Assembly (NCBI RefSeq): GCF_003096075.1
Contig: NZ_CP015449.1
Span: 3,403,001 to 3,467,000 of the forward strand
Direction: 5' to 3'
Length of the DNA: 64,000 bases
Source: Dietzia lutea
GTDB lineage: Bacteria > Actinomycetota > Actinomycetes > Mycobacteriales > Mycobacteriaceae
Shown: positions 24,408 through 35,712 of the stretch, piece after piece
Layout: every line of letters begins with the position of its first letter
Position numbering within the stretch: position 1 is the stretch's first letter
Program-made: the position numbers and the translations under genes
The notes under the pieces: model-generated
The model's input: the letters and a program-made list of their open reading frames with translations, nothing else
What the model was told of the DNA's origin: nothing
Database searches by the model: none

Positions 24408-25976
24408 ATGTCGGCTCCCGCCACCACGCCCGGGGCCTCCTCCCCGGCGCCCGCCGGTGACGATGACGGTGTGGCGCCGGTCGGCGTCGTGGCCTCCTTC
24501 CGGTACGCCTTCTCCTCCGTGCGGCGGCTGCGGACCGAGGTGCTGGCCGGTCTGGTCGTCGCGCTCGCCCTGATCCCCGAGGCGATCTCGTTCTCGATCC
24601 TCGCCGGCGTTGATCCGCGCGTCGGGCTGTTCGCCTCGTTCACCATGGCCGTGACGATCGCCTTCACCGGCGGACGTCCCGCGATGATCTCGGCGGCGAC
24701 CGGAGCGATCGCCCTCGTCGTGGCCCCGGTCGCCCGCGACCACGGGATGGACTACCTCGTCGCCACCGTGCTGCTCGCCGGTGTCTTCCAGGTGGTGCTG
24801 AGCCTGATCGGGGTGGGCAAGCTCATGCGCTTCATCCCCCGCAGCGTGATGATCGGCTTCGTCAACGCGCTCGCGATCCTCATCTTCGCCGCCCAGATCC
24901 CCCACCTGCTGGGCGTTCCGTGGCTCGTCTACCCGATGGTCGCGGCCGGCATCGCGATCATGGTGTTCTTCCCCCGACTGACCACCGCGGTGCCGGCCCC
25001 GCTGATCGCGATCATCGCGATCACCGCCGTCGTCCTGCTCTTCGGCTGGTCGATGCCGAACGTCGGCGACCAGGGCGAGCTGCCCTCCTCCCTGCCGGCG
25101 CTGTTCTTCCCCGACGTCCCGTGGACGCTGGAGACGCTGCAGATCATCGCCCCTTACGCGCTGGCCACCGCCCTCGTGGGCCTCATGGAATCCCTCATGA
25201 CGGCCAAGCTCGTCGACGACATCACCGAGGTGCGCACCGACAAGACCCGCGAGGGCTGGGGCCAGGGCGTGGCGAATCTCGTCACCGGGTTCTTCGGTGG
25301 CATGGGCGGCTGCGCGATGATCGGCCAGACGATGATCAACGTCAAGCAGTCCGGCGCCCGCACCCGGCTGTCGACCCTCCTGGCAGGCGTCTTCCTGCTC
25401 ATCCTCGTGGTGGCGCTGGGCGACATCGTCGGGCTGATCCCCATGGCCGCCCTCGTCGCCGTGATGATCATGGTGTCGGTGGCCACCCTGGACTGGCATT
25501 CGATCCACCCGCGCACGCTGCGCCTGATGCCGCTGAGCGAGACGGTCGTCATGGCCGTCACCGTGGTCGCCACGGTGATCACCGAGAACCTCGCCATCGG
25601 CGTGGTTCTCGGTGTCCTCACCGCGATGATGATGTTCGCCCGGCGCGTGGCCCACATGACGAGCCTGGAGAAGGTCTCCGAGCGCGACGTCGACGACGAC
25701 GGCACCATCGACATCCGTACCTACCGGGTGCGCGGCGAGCTGTTCTGGGCGTCCAGCAACGACCTCGTGTACCAGTTCGACTACTCCGGCGACCCCGAGC
25801 ACGTGGTGATCGACCTCACCGAGGCCGACATCTGGGACGCCTCCACTGTCGCCACCCTGGACGCGATCACCCACAAGTACGCGGCCAAGGGCAAGACCGT
25901 GGAGATCATCGGACTGGACGGCGCCAGTCAGGATCGTCTGGAGAAACTGTCCGGCAATCTCGGCGAAGGACACTGA
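24408..25976 (+). CDS. SulP family anion transporter with STAS domain
   Basis: 522 residues: about 12-14 membrane helices (for example TEVLAGLVVALALIPEAISFSI, the SulP signature, then GRPAMISAATGAIALVVAP) and a C-terminal STAS domain from about residue 420 (VVIDLTEADIWDASTVATLD). Members carry sulfate, bicarbonate or dicarboxylates; MMFARRV and the short inter-domain linker recall bicarbonate-type BicA, but specificity cannot be read. ATG 24408 gives a normal N-terminus. Control probably comes from the divergent MerR protein. A strong hairpin follows. Confidence 0.9.
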   Translation: MSAPATTPGASSPAPAGDDDGVAPVGVVASFRYAFSSVRRLRTEVLAGLVVALALIPEAISFSILAGVDPRVGLFASFTMAVTIAFTGGRPAMISAATGAIALVVAPVARDHGMDYLVATVLLAGVFQVVLSLIGVGKLMRFIPRSVMIGFVNALAILIFAAQIPHLLGVPWLVYPMVAAGIAIMVFFPRLTTAVPAPLIAIIAITAVVLLFGWSMPNVGDQGELPSSLPALFFPDVPWTLETLQIIAPYALATALVGLMESLMTAKLVDDITEVRTDKTREGWGQGVANLVTGFFGGMGGCAMIGQTMINVKQSGARTRLSTLLAGVFLLILVVALGDIVGLIPMAALVAVMIMVSVATLDWHSIHPRTLRLMPLSETVVMAVTVVATVITENLAIGVVLGVLTAMMMFARRVAHMTSLEKVSERDVDDDGTIDIRTYRVRGELFWASSNDLVYQFDYSGDPEHVVIDLTEADIWDASTVATLDAITHKYAAKGKTVEIIGLDGASQDRLEKLSGNLGEGH

Positions 25977-26027
25977 GGCGCCCGCGCCGGGGGCCGGCCG
26001 GCCCCTCAGCCGATCGGCGCGGGCGCC
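25977..26027. terminator. Nested bidirectional terminator
   Basis: An outer perfect 13-bp stem pairs 25977-25989 (GGCGCCCGCGCCG) with 26015-26027. Inside lies a separate 16-bp palindrome GGGGCCGGCCGGCCCC at 25990-26005. The right outer arm is within the 3' end of the convergent gene at 26006. Confidence 0.7.
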
Positions 26028-26782
26028 TGGAACTCGGCCTCGAACTTCTCGTAGGAGAACGTGCCGAGCGCGCGGGCCCGGTCCAGCCCGAGCTCGCGGA
26101 CGGCCTCGGCGAACCGGGCCACGTCGCCGCCGGCGTCGTCGGCTCCGGGCGCGATCGTCACGCGCGCCCCGCTGAGCGGACGCATCCGCCCGCCGGTCGC
26201 CGTGGCCTGGGCCCGGACGAGGACGGGTGCTCCGTCGAGGACCTGGACGCAGTTCATGGCGAGCGACTGACGGCCGGGGATCGGCAGGCCTACGCGCGTG
26301 TCCAGCCGGAGTTCGACGCCTCCCGCTCCGGCCGAGCCCACCGCGCCCAGACGTGCGTCGTCGAGGGCGCCTCCGGCGGTGCCGACCATGTCGCCCTTCC
26401 ACTTGGGGAAGCCCCACAGTTCGTTGCCCGCCGCCAGGGTGAAATCCTGGTCGACCGGCAGCTCGTGGATGTGCACCAGCGTCCCCGCGCCGGGCACGGC
26501 GAGCTGGAACGCCAGGCCGATCTCGTGATAGGCGCCGAGGACGTTGCCCGGAACGTCGTGGTAGCGGACGTGGATCATGATCGCCGGGGTGCGCCCGCCG
26601 GGCAGCGAGACCGGCTCGGCACCCGCGGTCTCGATCACGGCGGACTGCCGCCCGCCGGCGATGAGCCTGCGCACGACGGCGGATCGTGCAAGGAAGGCCG
26701 CCCCGGAGACCGAAGCGGACACGACGGGAACCGGGAACGTGATCTCACGTCCGGCGACGACGCGTGATGTGGGAGAGGTCAT
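26006..26782 (-). CDS. Acetoacetate decarboxylase family protein
   Basis: 258 residues of the ADC fold. The motif NELWGFPKWKGD (Lys127, Lys129) corresponds to the region carrying the Schiff-base lysine of acetoacetate decarboxylase, and HIHELPVDQDFTLAAGNEL matches the strand before it. Many actinobacterial relatives are not true decarboxylases but aldolase- or dehydratase-like, so substrate is open. TACCGT (26789-26794, minus strand) lies 6 bp before the ATG, predicting a leaderless mRNA. It lies upstream of no operon partner; aspA behind it is on the same strand with 74 bp between. Confidence 0.8.
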   Translation of the reverse strand: MTSPTSRVVAGREITFPVPVVSASVSGAAFLARSAVVRRLIAGGRQSAVIETAGAEPVSLPGGRTPAIMIHVRYHDVPGNVLGAYHEIGLAFQLAVPGAGTLVHIHELPVDQDFTLAAGNELWGFPKWKGDMVGTAGGALDDARLGAVGSAGAGGVELRLDTRVGLPIPGRQSLAMNCVQVLDGAPVLVRAQATATGGRMRPLSGARVTIAPGADDAGGDVARFAEAVRELGLDRARALGTFSYEKFEAEFQAPAPIG

Positions 26783-26856
26783 AGGCCGACGGTAGCGGTC
26801 CCGGCGTCCGGAATCAGCCCCTTGGCAGGCTAACTACTCGGCGCTGAGCCCTGACC

Positions 26857-28320
26857 TCAGCCCGTCGGCCCCGTCATGTCCTGCCCCGGCTGCGCCACGA
26901 CGTTCTTGGTCGAGCGTCCCTTGTACTGCGGGCGCAGGAGGTTGGCCGGGGACAGGATGTCGTCGAGCTCCTCCGCGGACAGCAGGCCCATCTCCAGCAC
27001 GACCTCGCGCACCCCGCGGCCGGAGCGGGCGCACTCGCGGCCCACGATGTCGCCGTTGTGGTGGCCGATGATCGGGTTGAGGTAGGTGACGATCCCGATC
27101 GAGTTCATCACGTTGGCCCGGCAGATCTCGGCGTTGGCGGTGATCCCGCGGACGCACTTCTCGGTGAGCGTCTCCATGGCGTTGGTGAGCAGGGAGATGG
27201 ACTCGAACATGGCCTGGGCGATCACGGGCTCCATGACGTTGAGCTGGAGCTGCCCGGCCTCGGCGGCCATGGTGACGGTCATGTCGTTGCCGATCACCTT
27301 GAAGCACACCTGGTTGACGACCTCGGGGATGACCGGATTGACCTTGGCGGGCATGATCGACGACCCCGCCTGGAGTTCGGGCAGGTTGATCTCGTTGAGC
27401 CCGGCGCGCGGCCCGGAGGACAGCAGCCGCAGGTCGTTGCAGATCTTCGACAGCTTGACCGCGGTCCGCTTGAGGGCGGCGTGGACGTTGACGTAGTCGC
27501 CGGTGTCGCTGGTGGCCTCGATGAGGTTCATCGCGCCGGTGACCGGGAGGCCGGTGACGGCGCGCAGGTGGTTGATGACGGCGCGGCGGTAGTCGGGCGG
27601 GGTGTTGACGCCGGTGCCGATCGCGGTGGCGCCGAGGTTGACGTCGAGCAGCATGCGGGCGGCGGACCCGAGGACGTGGAGTTCCTCGTCGAGGTTGACG
27701 GCGAACCCGCCGAACTCCTGGCCCAGCGACATGGGCACGGCGTCCTGGAGCTGGGTGCGGCCCATCTTGAGGACCTCGCGGAACTCCTCGGACTTGTCGT
27801 AGCAGGCCTCCCGCAGCGCGACGAGCGCCGGTTCGAGCCGCTCGAGCGCGTGCCACAGGGCGATGCGGAACCCGGTGGGATAGGCGTCGTTGGTGGACTG
27901 GGACCTGTTGACGTCGTCGTTGGGGCTGACGATGTCGTAGGAGCCCTTGGGATGGCCGAGCCGCTCGAGCGCGAGGTTGGCCACCACCTCGTTGGTGTTC
28001 ATGTTGACCGAGGTGCCGGCGCCGCCCTGGTACACGCAGGAGGGGAACTGGTCCATGCAGCGCCCGTCGGTGAGGATTTCGTCGCACGCCCCGATGATCG
28101 CGTCCGCCACCGTCTCGTCGAGGACGCCCATCTCCAGGTTGGCCAGGGCGGCGGCCTTCTTCACCATGACCATGCCGCGCACGAAGTCGGGGATGTCGCT
28201 GACGGTGGTGGGTGCGATGGGGAAGTTCTCGACGGCCCGGACCGTGTGGATGCCGTAATACGCGTCCGCCGGGACCTCCTTGGTGCCGAGCAGGTCTTGT
28301 TCCACACGGGTCCGGGTCAT
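26857..28320 (-). CDS. aspA: Aspartate ammonia-lyase
   Basis: 487 residues of the fumarase/aspartase superfamily; converts L-aspartate to fumarate and ammonia. Conserved blocks are [42 protein letters not shown] and the signature loop [11 protein letters not shown], whose Ser is the general base. The N-terminus [25 protein letters not shown] is typical of aspartase; class II fumarases share much of this, but the run of residues fits AspA better. GGAGG is 4 bp before the ATG, and a TAGGGT hexamer lies about 35 bp upstream. It supplies fumarate from amino-acid nitrogen. Confidence 0.92.
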   Translation of the reverse strand: MTRTRVEQDLLGTKEVPADAYYGIHTVRAVENFPIAPTTVSDIPDFVRGMVMVKKAAALANLEMGVLDETVADAIIGACDEILTDGRCMDQFPSCVYQGGAGTSVNMNTNEVVANLALERLGHPKGSYDIVSPNDDVNRSQSTNDAYPTGFRIALWHALERLEPALVALREACYDKSEEFREVLKMGRTQLQDAVPMSLGQEFGGFAVNLDEELHVLGSAARMLLDVNLGATAIGTGVNTPPDYRRAVINHLRAVTGLPVTGAMNLIEATSDTGDYVNVHAALKRTAVKLSKICNDLRLLSSGPRAGLNEINLPELQAGSSIMPAKVNPVIPEVVNQVCFKVIGNDMTVTMAAEAGQLQLNVMEPVIAQAMFESISLLTNAMETLTEKCVRGITANAEICRANVMNSIGIVTYLNPIIGHHNGDIVGRECARSGRGVREVVLEMGLLSAEELDDILSPANLLRPQYKGRSTKNVVAQPGQDMTGPTG

Positions 28321-28426
28321 TCGTCCTCCGCCTCTCGGGTCGACTCCGGCCCACCCTAACCGCGGGACACCGGGCCTCGTTGCGATCCGCGGGCGGCGAC
28401 CCCGTGAGCCTGCCTAGTCTGGGGGC

Positions 28427-29218
28427 ATGTCGCGCACGACGACCATCCGCGGCGCCCGGGCCCTGTCCTCGGCGCGGGACGTGCTGCGCCGCCTGTATCC
28501 GTCGGACGGGCTGCTCGGCAGCATCGTCGACCGGCGAGATGTGCCGCTGCCCCGGGGGACGTGGGCGATCTTCGGGGTGGCGTTCGTAGGGTTCGCGACG
28601 CCGGTGATCGGATTCGTCGAGCTGGCCGAGCGCATCCGCAGCGGCGCCAAGCTGCCCTTCGACCAGCCGGTGATGATGTGGCTCCAGCGCAGGCATTCGC
28701 CCCGCAACACGCGGATCGCCCGGGCCGTGACCGAGCTCGGCGGTGTCACGGCGGTGCCGTTGTTCGCGTTGGCGACGTCGGCCTACCTGGTGTCGGTGCG
28801 GGGCAGCCGCCGCCCGGCCGCGCTGCTCACGGTGTCGCTGGTGGGGTCGACGATCATCAACTCGGTGCTCAAGGCCCTGTACCGCCGCGCCCGGCCGACG
28901 TTCTTCCCGCACATCGTGCAGGAGGAGAGCTTCTCGTTCCCCAGCGGTCACGCCATGGCCAGCGCCGCGCTGGCGGGGTGCACGTGTGTCCTGGCGTGGC
29001 CGACGCGGTGGCGGGCCGCGGTGATCGCCGGGTCGGCGGTGTACGTGCCGACCATCGGCGGCACCCGGATGTATCTGGGGGTGCACTTCCCCAGCGACAT
29101 CCTGGCGGGATGGTGCGTGAGCCTGGCGTGGGTGGGTGAGGTGGCGACCATCATGTGGCTGATGGACCGCCTCGATGACGCGCCGACGCCGATGATCCGC
29201 CGGAGGGAGACGGTATGA
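28427..29218 (+). CDS. PAP2-superfamily membrane phosphatase
   Basis: 263 residues with about five membrane helices. The three phosphatase motifs are complete: KALYRRARP (KxxxxxxRP), FPSGHAM (PSGH) and [13 protein letters not shown] (SRxxxxxHxxxD-like). Members dephosphorylate isoprenoid or glycerol phosphates such as undecaprenyl pyrophosphate, phosphatidate or decaprenyl-phosphoryl intermediates; chemistry outside the membrane is usual. TAGTCT (28415-28420) lies 6 bp before the ATG. The last codon overlaps the macrodomain gene start (ATGA, 4 bp), so the two are co-translated. Confidence 0.9.
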   Translation: MSRTTTIRGARALSSARDVLRRLYPSDGLLGSIVDRRDVPLPRGTWAIFGVAFVGFATPVIGFVELAERIRSGAKLPFDQPVMMWLQRRHSPRNTRIARAVTELGGVTAVPLFALATSAYLVSVRGSRRPAALLTVSLVGSTIINSVLKALYRRARPTFFPHIVQEESFSFPSGHAMASAALAGCTCVLAWPTRWRAAVIAGSAVYVPTIGGTRMYLGVHFPSDILAGWCVSLAWVGEVATIMWLMDRLDDAPTPMIRRRETV

Positions 29219-29754
29219 CGACGACGAGGCGCGCACGGACAGAGCTGAGCCACGGCGACATCACGCGCATGGACGTGGACGCGGTGGTCAACGCGGCCAA
29301 CAGTTCGCTGCTCGGGGGCGGCGGGGTGGACGGGGCGATCCACCGCGCGGGCGGGCCGACCATCCTGGCGGAGTGTCGCGACCTGGGGTCCGGCCCGTTG
29401 CCCGACGGGCTGCCGACCGGTCAGGCCGTCGCGACCGGTGCCGGCGACCTGCCCGCACGCTGGGTGATCCACACCGTCGGGCCGATCCACGGCCGCGATC
29501 CGGACGGGGACCGGCTGCTCGCCGACTGTTACCGCAACTCGCTCGCGGTGGCCGACGAGCTCGGCGCGCGGACGGTGGCGTTCCCGCTCATCTCCGCGGG
29601 GGCCTACGGGTGGCCGCGCGAGGACGCGATCCGCACCGCGCTGGCCACGCTGGCCGCCACCGACACCGGGGTCGAGACCGCCACGCTCGTGCTCTTCGAC
29701 GCCGACGCCCTGCGCCTGGCCGAGGAGTGCCGCGCCGACATGCTCGGCGACTGA
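29215..29754 (+). CDS. Macrodomain protein (O-acetyl-ADP-ribose deacetylase type)
   Basis: 179 residues. The MacroD-type signature is clear: [34 protein letters not shown] (ADP-ribose pocket with the catalytic Asn-Asn and Asp), [14 protein letters not shown], and [11 protein letters not shown]. Such enzymes hydrolyse O-acetyl-ADP-ribose or remove mono-ADP-ribose from proteins. It is translationally coupled to the PAP2 phosphatase, an odd pairing of a cytosolic and a membrane enzyme. No ART or sirtuin gene is visible in the window. Confidence 0.92.
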   Translation: MTTTRRARTELSHGDITRMDVDAVVNAANSSLLGGGGVDGAIHRAGGPTILAECRDLGSGPLPDGLPTGQAVATGAGDLPARWVIHTVGPIHGRDPDGDRLLADCYRNSLAVADELGARTVAFPLISAGAYGWPREDAIRTALATLAATDTGVETATLVLFDADALRLAEECRADMLGD

Positions 29755-29801
29755 GGTCTCCCCGCCACGCCCGCCCGGGGCTTTCAGGCCGCCCGGCCGC
29801 C

Positions 29802-29877
29802 CGGCCCGATCCGACCAACTCCAGCCGGCCCGATCCGACCAGCTCCAGCCGCCCGGCCCGGTCCGACCAGCTCCAGG
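29802..29877. repeat. 24-bp tandem repeat, three copies
   Basis: Units at 29802-29825, 29826-29849 and 29854-29877 share a pattern close to CGGCCCGATCCGACCAGCTC followed by CAGC. The first two are contiguous and the third follows after 4 bp. They lie in the 207-bp gap after the macrodomain gene and just before a nested palindrome. Confidence 0.85.
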
Positions 29878-29880
29878 CGA

Positions 29881-29950
29881 AATTCGCTACTCTCCCTCCG
29901 GGTTCGCTACCGGTGTAGCAGTAGCGGATGCCGAGACGGAGTAGCGAATT
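29881..29950. repeat. Nested palindrome with TTCGCTAC cores (70 bp)
   Basis: Outer arms AATTCGCTACTC (29881-29892) and GAGTAGCGAATT (29939-29950) match perfectly. A second copy of the core, TTCGCTAC (29903-29910), is mirrored by GTAGCG (29921-29926). Both pairs share one dyad centre near 29915.5. The whole can fold into a long interrupted hairpin or cruciform. It ends 11 bp before the next gene. Confidence 0.75.
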
Positions 29951-30632
29951 CGGGGGCGTGGATGGTGGCGGACGCAGGTGGGACACGAATCGTCGAGGGC
30001 GCACGGGAGGCGGCGAGCGCTCCCGGCCCGGGCGTGGCCCCTGCGGCCGTGCTGACAGAGGTCTTCGCGCCGTGGGTGGTGCTCACGGTCGGGTCGGTAC
30101 ACCTGGGCCGGCGAGTGGGGTCGACCCGATGGGGCGTGGCGACGGCGGCCGGGTTGGGCGTGGTGCCGCAGGCGGCGATCACGTGGCGGGTCCGGCGCAA
30201 GGCGCTCTCCGACCACCACGTCACCCGCCGAGAGGACCGGCCGCTGGTGATCGCCGGGATCGCCGTGTCGGTGGCGACCCTGTTGGCGGCCCAGCAGCGC
30301 CGCGGCGCGCCGGACGAGCTGCGCCGGATGACGCGGGCCGCGCTCGTGGCGTTGGGCGTCGCCGGGTCCGCGACCCTCAAGGTGAAGGTGTCGTTCCACA
30401 CGGCGGTGCTGAGCGGGGTGATCGCGGTGCTCGCCCACGAGCTCTCGCCTCGTTACTGGCGACTGCTGGCGCTGGTGCCGCCGGTGGCGTGGGCGCGCGT
30501 GCGGATCAGTCACCACACGCCGGTCGAGACGGCCGCGGGCGCGGCGATCGGCCTGGCCTGCGGCTACCTCGGTGGCGGCCGGGGCGTCCTGACCCCCGGC
30601 CGCCGCTCACGAGCTGTGACGGACGCCGCCGA

Positions 30633-32666
<2,034 letters not shown>

Positions 32667-32799
32667 GTCGGGTATCGGTCCTTTCTCGTCACGTCGCACG
32701 GGGGCGAGAGGCGGGTGCGCTCACCACATGCACTCTGTTCTCGCCGTCAGGACCAACCTAGTGTGGAGCTCTGACATTCCCCGAGATGAGGTGCCGCCC

Positions 32800-33387
32800 G
32801 TGACCCCGTCGCCACTGCCCCCGGAGGACCTCGACGTCCTCGACCGGTCGACGAAGGTGTTCGCGCGCGCGCTCACCTCGCCGCTGGACGGCGACTGCGA
32901 GGCCTGCCCCGGCTGGTCCCGGCGCGACCTCGCCAACCACGTCCTGGGCGGCGGGCTGCGGTACGCCGCCTACTTCCCGCGACTTCCGGAATCGGAGATC
33001 GGCTGGACCCGCACCGCCGACCACGCCGGCGACACGCCGGTCCCCGCCCTGTACCGCACCTCCGCCGGCCTGCGTAAGGAACTGGCCCGGGCCCGCGACG
33101 CGGACGCCCCCGTCCAGCACCGGCTGGCCGAGATCCCCGTCCGCGACCTCCTCGCGCTGCGTGTGTTCGAACTGCTCATCCACGCCCACGACCTCGACCC
33201 GGCCTCGTGGGAGTCGGAGGACACCGAGGAGCTCGCCGCGTGGACCCTGGCCCACGCGCGGGACGTGGTCGAGCTGATGCGGTCCTTCGACGTGCTCGCC
33301 GACGCGGTCCCGGTCCCGATCGGAGCCGATGCCCGCACCCGGCTCCTCGCGCTGTCCGGTCGCCAGGATCACGCCGACTCGATTTAA
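32800..33387 (+). CDS. DinB/maleylpyruvate-isomerase-like (mycothiol-dependent family) protein
   Basis: 195 residues from GTG 32800. The N-terminal helical bundle resembles the mycothiol-dependent maleylpyruvate isomerase family (TIGR03083-like): CPGWSRRDLANHVLGGGLRYA, where the Trp and first His are typical, and VFELLIHAHDLDPA with a further His pair. These would form a divalent metal site. Function of most members is unknown; thiol-transfer roles using mycothiol are proposed. It is divergent from htpG, with the promoter region in 32667-32799. Confidence 0.75.
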   Translation: MTPSPLPPEDLDVLDRSTKVFARALTSPLDGDCEACPGWSRRDLANHVLGGGLRYAAYFPRLPESEIGWTRTADHAGDTPVPALYRTSAGLRKELARARDADAPVQHRLAEIPVRDLLALRVFELLIHAHDLDPASWESEDTEELAAWTLAHARDVVELMRSFDVLADAVPVPIGADARTRLLALSGRQDHADSI

Positions 33388-33473
33388 CGTGACTCAGCCC
33401 ACATCCACGGTCTAGCGTTATCGCTACCGGGCGGCACCGACAGGCGGACGCCCACGATGAGAGGCCGCGGCAG

Positions 33474-33902
33474 ATGTCCATGACCTGCGCCCCGTACATC
33501 TCCTTCCCGGGCAACGCCTCGGAGGCGTTCCCGTACTACCACGAGCTCTTCGGCGGGGAGCTGAGCCTGATGACCTACGACCAGTTCCCGTCGACGGACG
33601 ACTTCCCGTTCGACCCGCCGCACGGCTCGGTCGCCCACGCGACCCTCGCGGCGCCTGGGATCACCCTCACCGGCGGCGACGCCATGGGCGAGTCCCTGCC
33701 GCAGCTGCGAAACGACGTCTACTCGTTCCTGCTCGGATTCGACACCGAGGACGAGGCCCGCGCCTTCCTCGCCAAGGTCACCGACAGCGGCGGTCAGATG
33801 GCGATGCCGTTCGAGGTCGCGCCGTGGGGCGACCGGTACGGGCAGGTCCACGACCGGTTCGGCATCCGCTGGGACGTCGTGGTCCCCGGCACCGGCGGGT
33901 AG
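33474..33902 (+). CDS. PhnB-like VOC (glyoxalase fold) protein
   Basis: 142 residues with the PhnB/3-demethylubiquinone-methyltransferase-like VOC pattern: PYISFPGNASEAFPYYHELFGGEL at the N-terminus, HATLAAPGITLTGGDA in the middle, and the C-terminal WGDRYGQVHDRFGIRWDV. The metal-binding His/Glu set typical of glyoxalase I is incomplete. Function is unknown. GAGG lies about 12 bp before the ATG. It stands between the DinB-like gene and an SDR gene, all on the plus strand. Confidence 0.8.
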   Translation: MSMTCAPYISFPGNASEAFPYYHELFGGELSLMTYDQFPSTDDFPFDPPHGSVAHATLAAPGITLTGGDAMGESLPQLRNDVYSFLLGFDTEDEARAFLAKVTDSGGQMAMPFEVAPWGDRYGQVHDRFGIRWDVVVPGTGG

Positions 33903-33999
33903 CCGGCGGCCGCGGCGGAACCGGCGTCCCGCTGCCGATCGCCGTCGAGCCTGATGGAAGACACCCGTATCCATCGCCGGTGCTTGTTACGGTGCACGT

Positions 34000-34776
34000 A
34001 TGGAGATCTCTGGAGCAAGTGCCATCGTCACGGGCGGCGCATCGGGAATCGGCGCCGCCGTCGTCCGTCAACTCGCCGCCAAGGGCGCCAAGGTCGTCGT
34101 CGCCGACCTCAACGCCGAGAAGGGTGAGTCCCTGGCGAACGAGGTCGGCGGCACGTTCGTCGCCGTCGACGTGACCAAGACCGAGGACAACGAGAAGGCC
34201 GTCGCCGCCGCGCTCGAGCTGGGCCCGCTGCGCTACCTCGTCAACTCCGCCGGCATCGGGTGGGCGCAGCGCACGATCGGTCGCGACGGCGAGTACTCGT
34301 CGGCCTTCGACCTGAACTCGTTCCGCAAGGTCATCGACATCAATCTCATCGGCTCGTTCGACATGCTGCGCCTGGCCGCCACCAAGATGAGCACCCAGGA
34401 GGCCGACGAGGACGGCCAGCGGGGCGCGATCGTCAACATGGCCTCCGTCGCGGCGTTCGACGGCCAGATCGGCCAGGCCGCGTACTCCGCGTCCAAGGGC
34501 GGCATCGTCGGCCTGACCCTCCCGGTCGCCCGCGACCTCTCGGCCGCCGGCATTCGCCTCAACACCGTGGCGCCGGGCCTCATCGACACCCCGATCTACG
34601 GCGAGGGCCCGGAGTCGGAGGCGTTCAAGGCCAAGCTCGGCGAGAGCGTCCTGCACCCCAAGCGCCTCGGCTCGGGCGACGAGCTGGCGTCCATGGTCAT
34701 GGAGCTGCTCACCAACCCGTACATGAACGCCGAGACCATCCGCGTCGACGGTGGCATCCGGATGCCACCGAAGTGA
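34000..34776 (+). CDS. SDR, 3-hydroxyacyl-CoA dehydrogenase type II-like
   Basis: 258 residues. Cofactor loop TGGASGIG (11-18) and VADLN after strand 2 indicate NAD(H). NSAGIGWAQRTIG and the catalytic Ser149, Tyr162 and Lys166 (YSASK) are present. The sequence matches the HSD17B10/FabG-like 3-hydroxyacyl-CoA dehydrogenase branch, with the long insert EYSSAFDLNSFRKVIDINL and the ending RVDGGIRMPPK. A role in beta-oxidation of fatty or branched acids is likely. TACGGT (33988-33993) lies 6 bp before the ATG. A very strong terminator follows. Confidence 0.9.
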   Translation: MEISGASAIVTGGASGIGAAVVRQLAAKGAKVVVADLNAEKGESLANEVGGTFVAVDVTKTEDNEKAVAAALELGPLRYLVNSAGIGWAQRTIGRDGEYSSAFDLNSFRKVIDINLIGSFDMLRLAATKMSTQEADEDGQRGAIVNMASVAAFDGQIGQAAYSASKGGIVGLTLPVARDLSAAGIRLNTVAPGLIDTPIYGEGPESEAFKAKLGESVLHPKRLGSGDELASMVMELLTNPYMNAETIRVDGGIRMPPK

Positions 34777-34798
34777 CCTGACCGGTCGACACACGACG

Positions 34799-34837
34799 AG
34801 AGGGGCCCCGCCGGATCGGATCCGGCGGGGCCCCTCT
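34799..34837. terminator. Strong bidirectional terminator after the SDR gene
   Basis: AGAGGGGCCCCGCCGGATC (34799-34817) is exactly mirrored at 34819-34837. The folded form has a stem of about 15 bp and a small loop, with CTCTC/GAGAG flanks. It separates the convergent SDR gene and gluD. Confidence 0.85.
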
Positions 34838-34881
34838 CTCAGGCCCGGGCCGGCGGGCGGAACAGGAAGTGGCGCGGCGGG

Positions 34882-35712
34882 TCAGGCCCTGGCCCGGCGC
34901 TTCTTCATCCGGCCCTCGAGGTACACGGCGAACCTGGTCAGCGTGTAGTTGATGACGATGAACAGGATGCCCGCCACGATGTAGGCGGGGACCGTGTTGG
35001 CGTACGCCGAGCCGAGGGTCTTGGACCAGTTGAGCAACTCGAGGTAGGTGATGCCGTAGCCCAGGGCGGAGTCCTTGAGGACGACGACGAGTTGGCCGAC
35101 GAGCGCCGGGAGCATCGCCGTGAGGGCCTGGGGGAGCTGGATCGACCGCAGCACCTGCCCGGAGGTGAGGCCCACCGACAGTCCCGCCTCGGACTGCCCC
35201 TTGGGCAGACCGTGGACACCGGAGCGGACGAGCTCGGCGATGACGGCACCGTTGTAGAGCGTGAGGGCGGTGACGACGGCGGCGAGCGGCGCGTGCTGGT
35301 TGGGCACGAGGTTCGACGTGGCGAAGTAGCCGAAGTAGGCGAACACCATCATCAGCAGGACCGGCACGGCGCGGAAGAACTCGACGATCACACTGCAGAA
35401 CCACCGCAGGGGGGCGAACGGTGAGAGGCGGCCCATGCCGAACAGCAGGCCGAACACCACCGCGAGGACGATCGAGATCCCGGCCGCGGTGAACGTGCCC
35501 TTGAGGCCCGGGATGAGGTACGACGTCCACACGTCGGGGTCGGTGACGAAGGGTTCCCACATGAAGGCCTTGAGCTGGCCGGCCTTCTGGAACTGCAGGT
35601 AGACGACGTAGGCGATGCCGATCACGAGGATCGCGCCCACCGCCGTGAGGATGCGGTGCCGCAGCCTGGCCCTGGGGCCGGGCGCGTCGAACAGGACGGC
35701 CTGGGTGCTCAT
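34882..35712 (-). CDS. gluD: Glutamate ABC transporter permease GluD
   Basis: 276 residues. TM1 (about 22-42), a periplasmic linker, then the amino-acid-type permease core with EFFRAVPVLLMMVF and the EAA loop GLPKGQSEAGLSVGLTSGQVLRSIQLPQAL, which contacts GluA. The C-terminus is basic (EGRMKKRRARA). The four genes are ordered gluA-B-C-D on the minus strand, as in Corynebacterium glutamicum, where the system imports glutamate. The ATG overlaps the gluC stop by 4 bp. A terminator lies 45 bp downstream. Confidence 0.92.
   Translation of the reverse strand: MSTQAVLFDAPGPRARLRHRILTAVGAILVIGIAYVVYLQFQKAGQLKAFMWEPFVTDPDVWTSYLIPGLKGTFTAAGISIVLAVVFGLLFGMGRLSPFAPLRWFCSVIVEFFRAVPVLLMMVFAYFGYFATSNLVPNQHAPLAAVVTALTLYNGAVIAELVRSGVHGLPKGQSEAGLSVGLTSGQVLRSIQLPQALTAMLPALVGQLVVVLKDSALGYGITYLELLNWSKTLGSAYANTVPAYIVAGILFIVINYTLTRFAVYLEGRMKKRRARA

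Noticed and set aside
24378-26417. A 679-codon minus-strand frame over the SulP gene
   Set aside because: Antisense to a clear SulP transporter with membrane helices and STAS domain; the frame's own translation has no features.
26834-29236. An 800-codon minus-strand frame spanning aspA and the PAP2 gene
   Set aside because: It is out of frame with aspA and antisense to the PAP2 gene. The composition is Arg/His/Gly-rich low complexity, a shadow of real genes.
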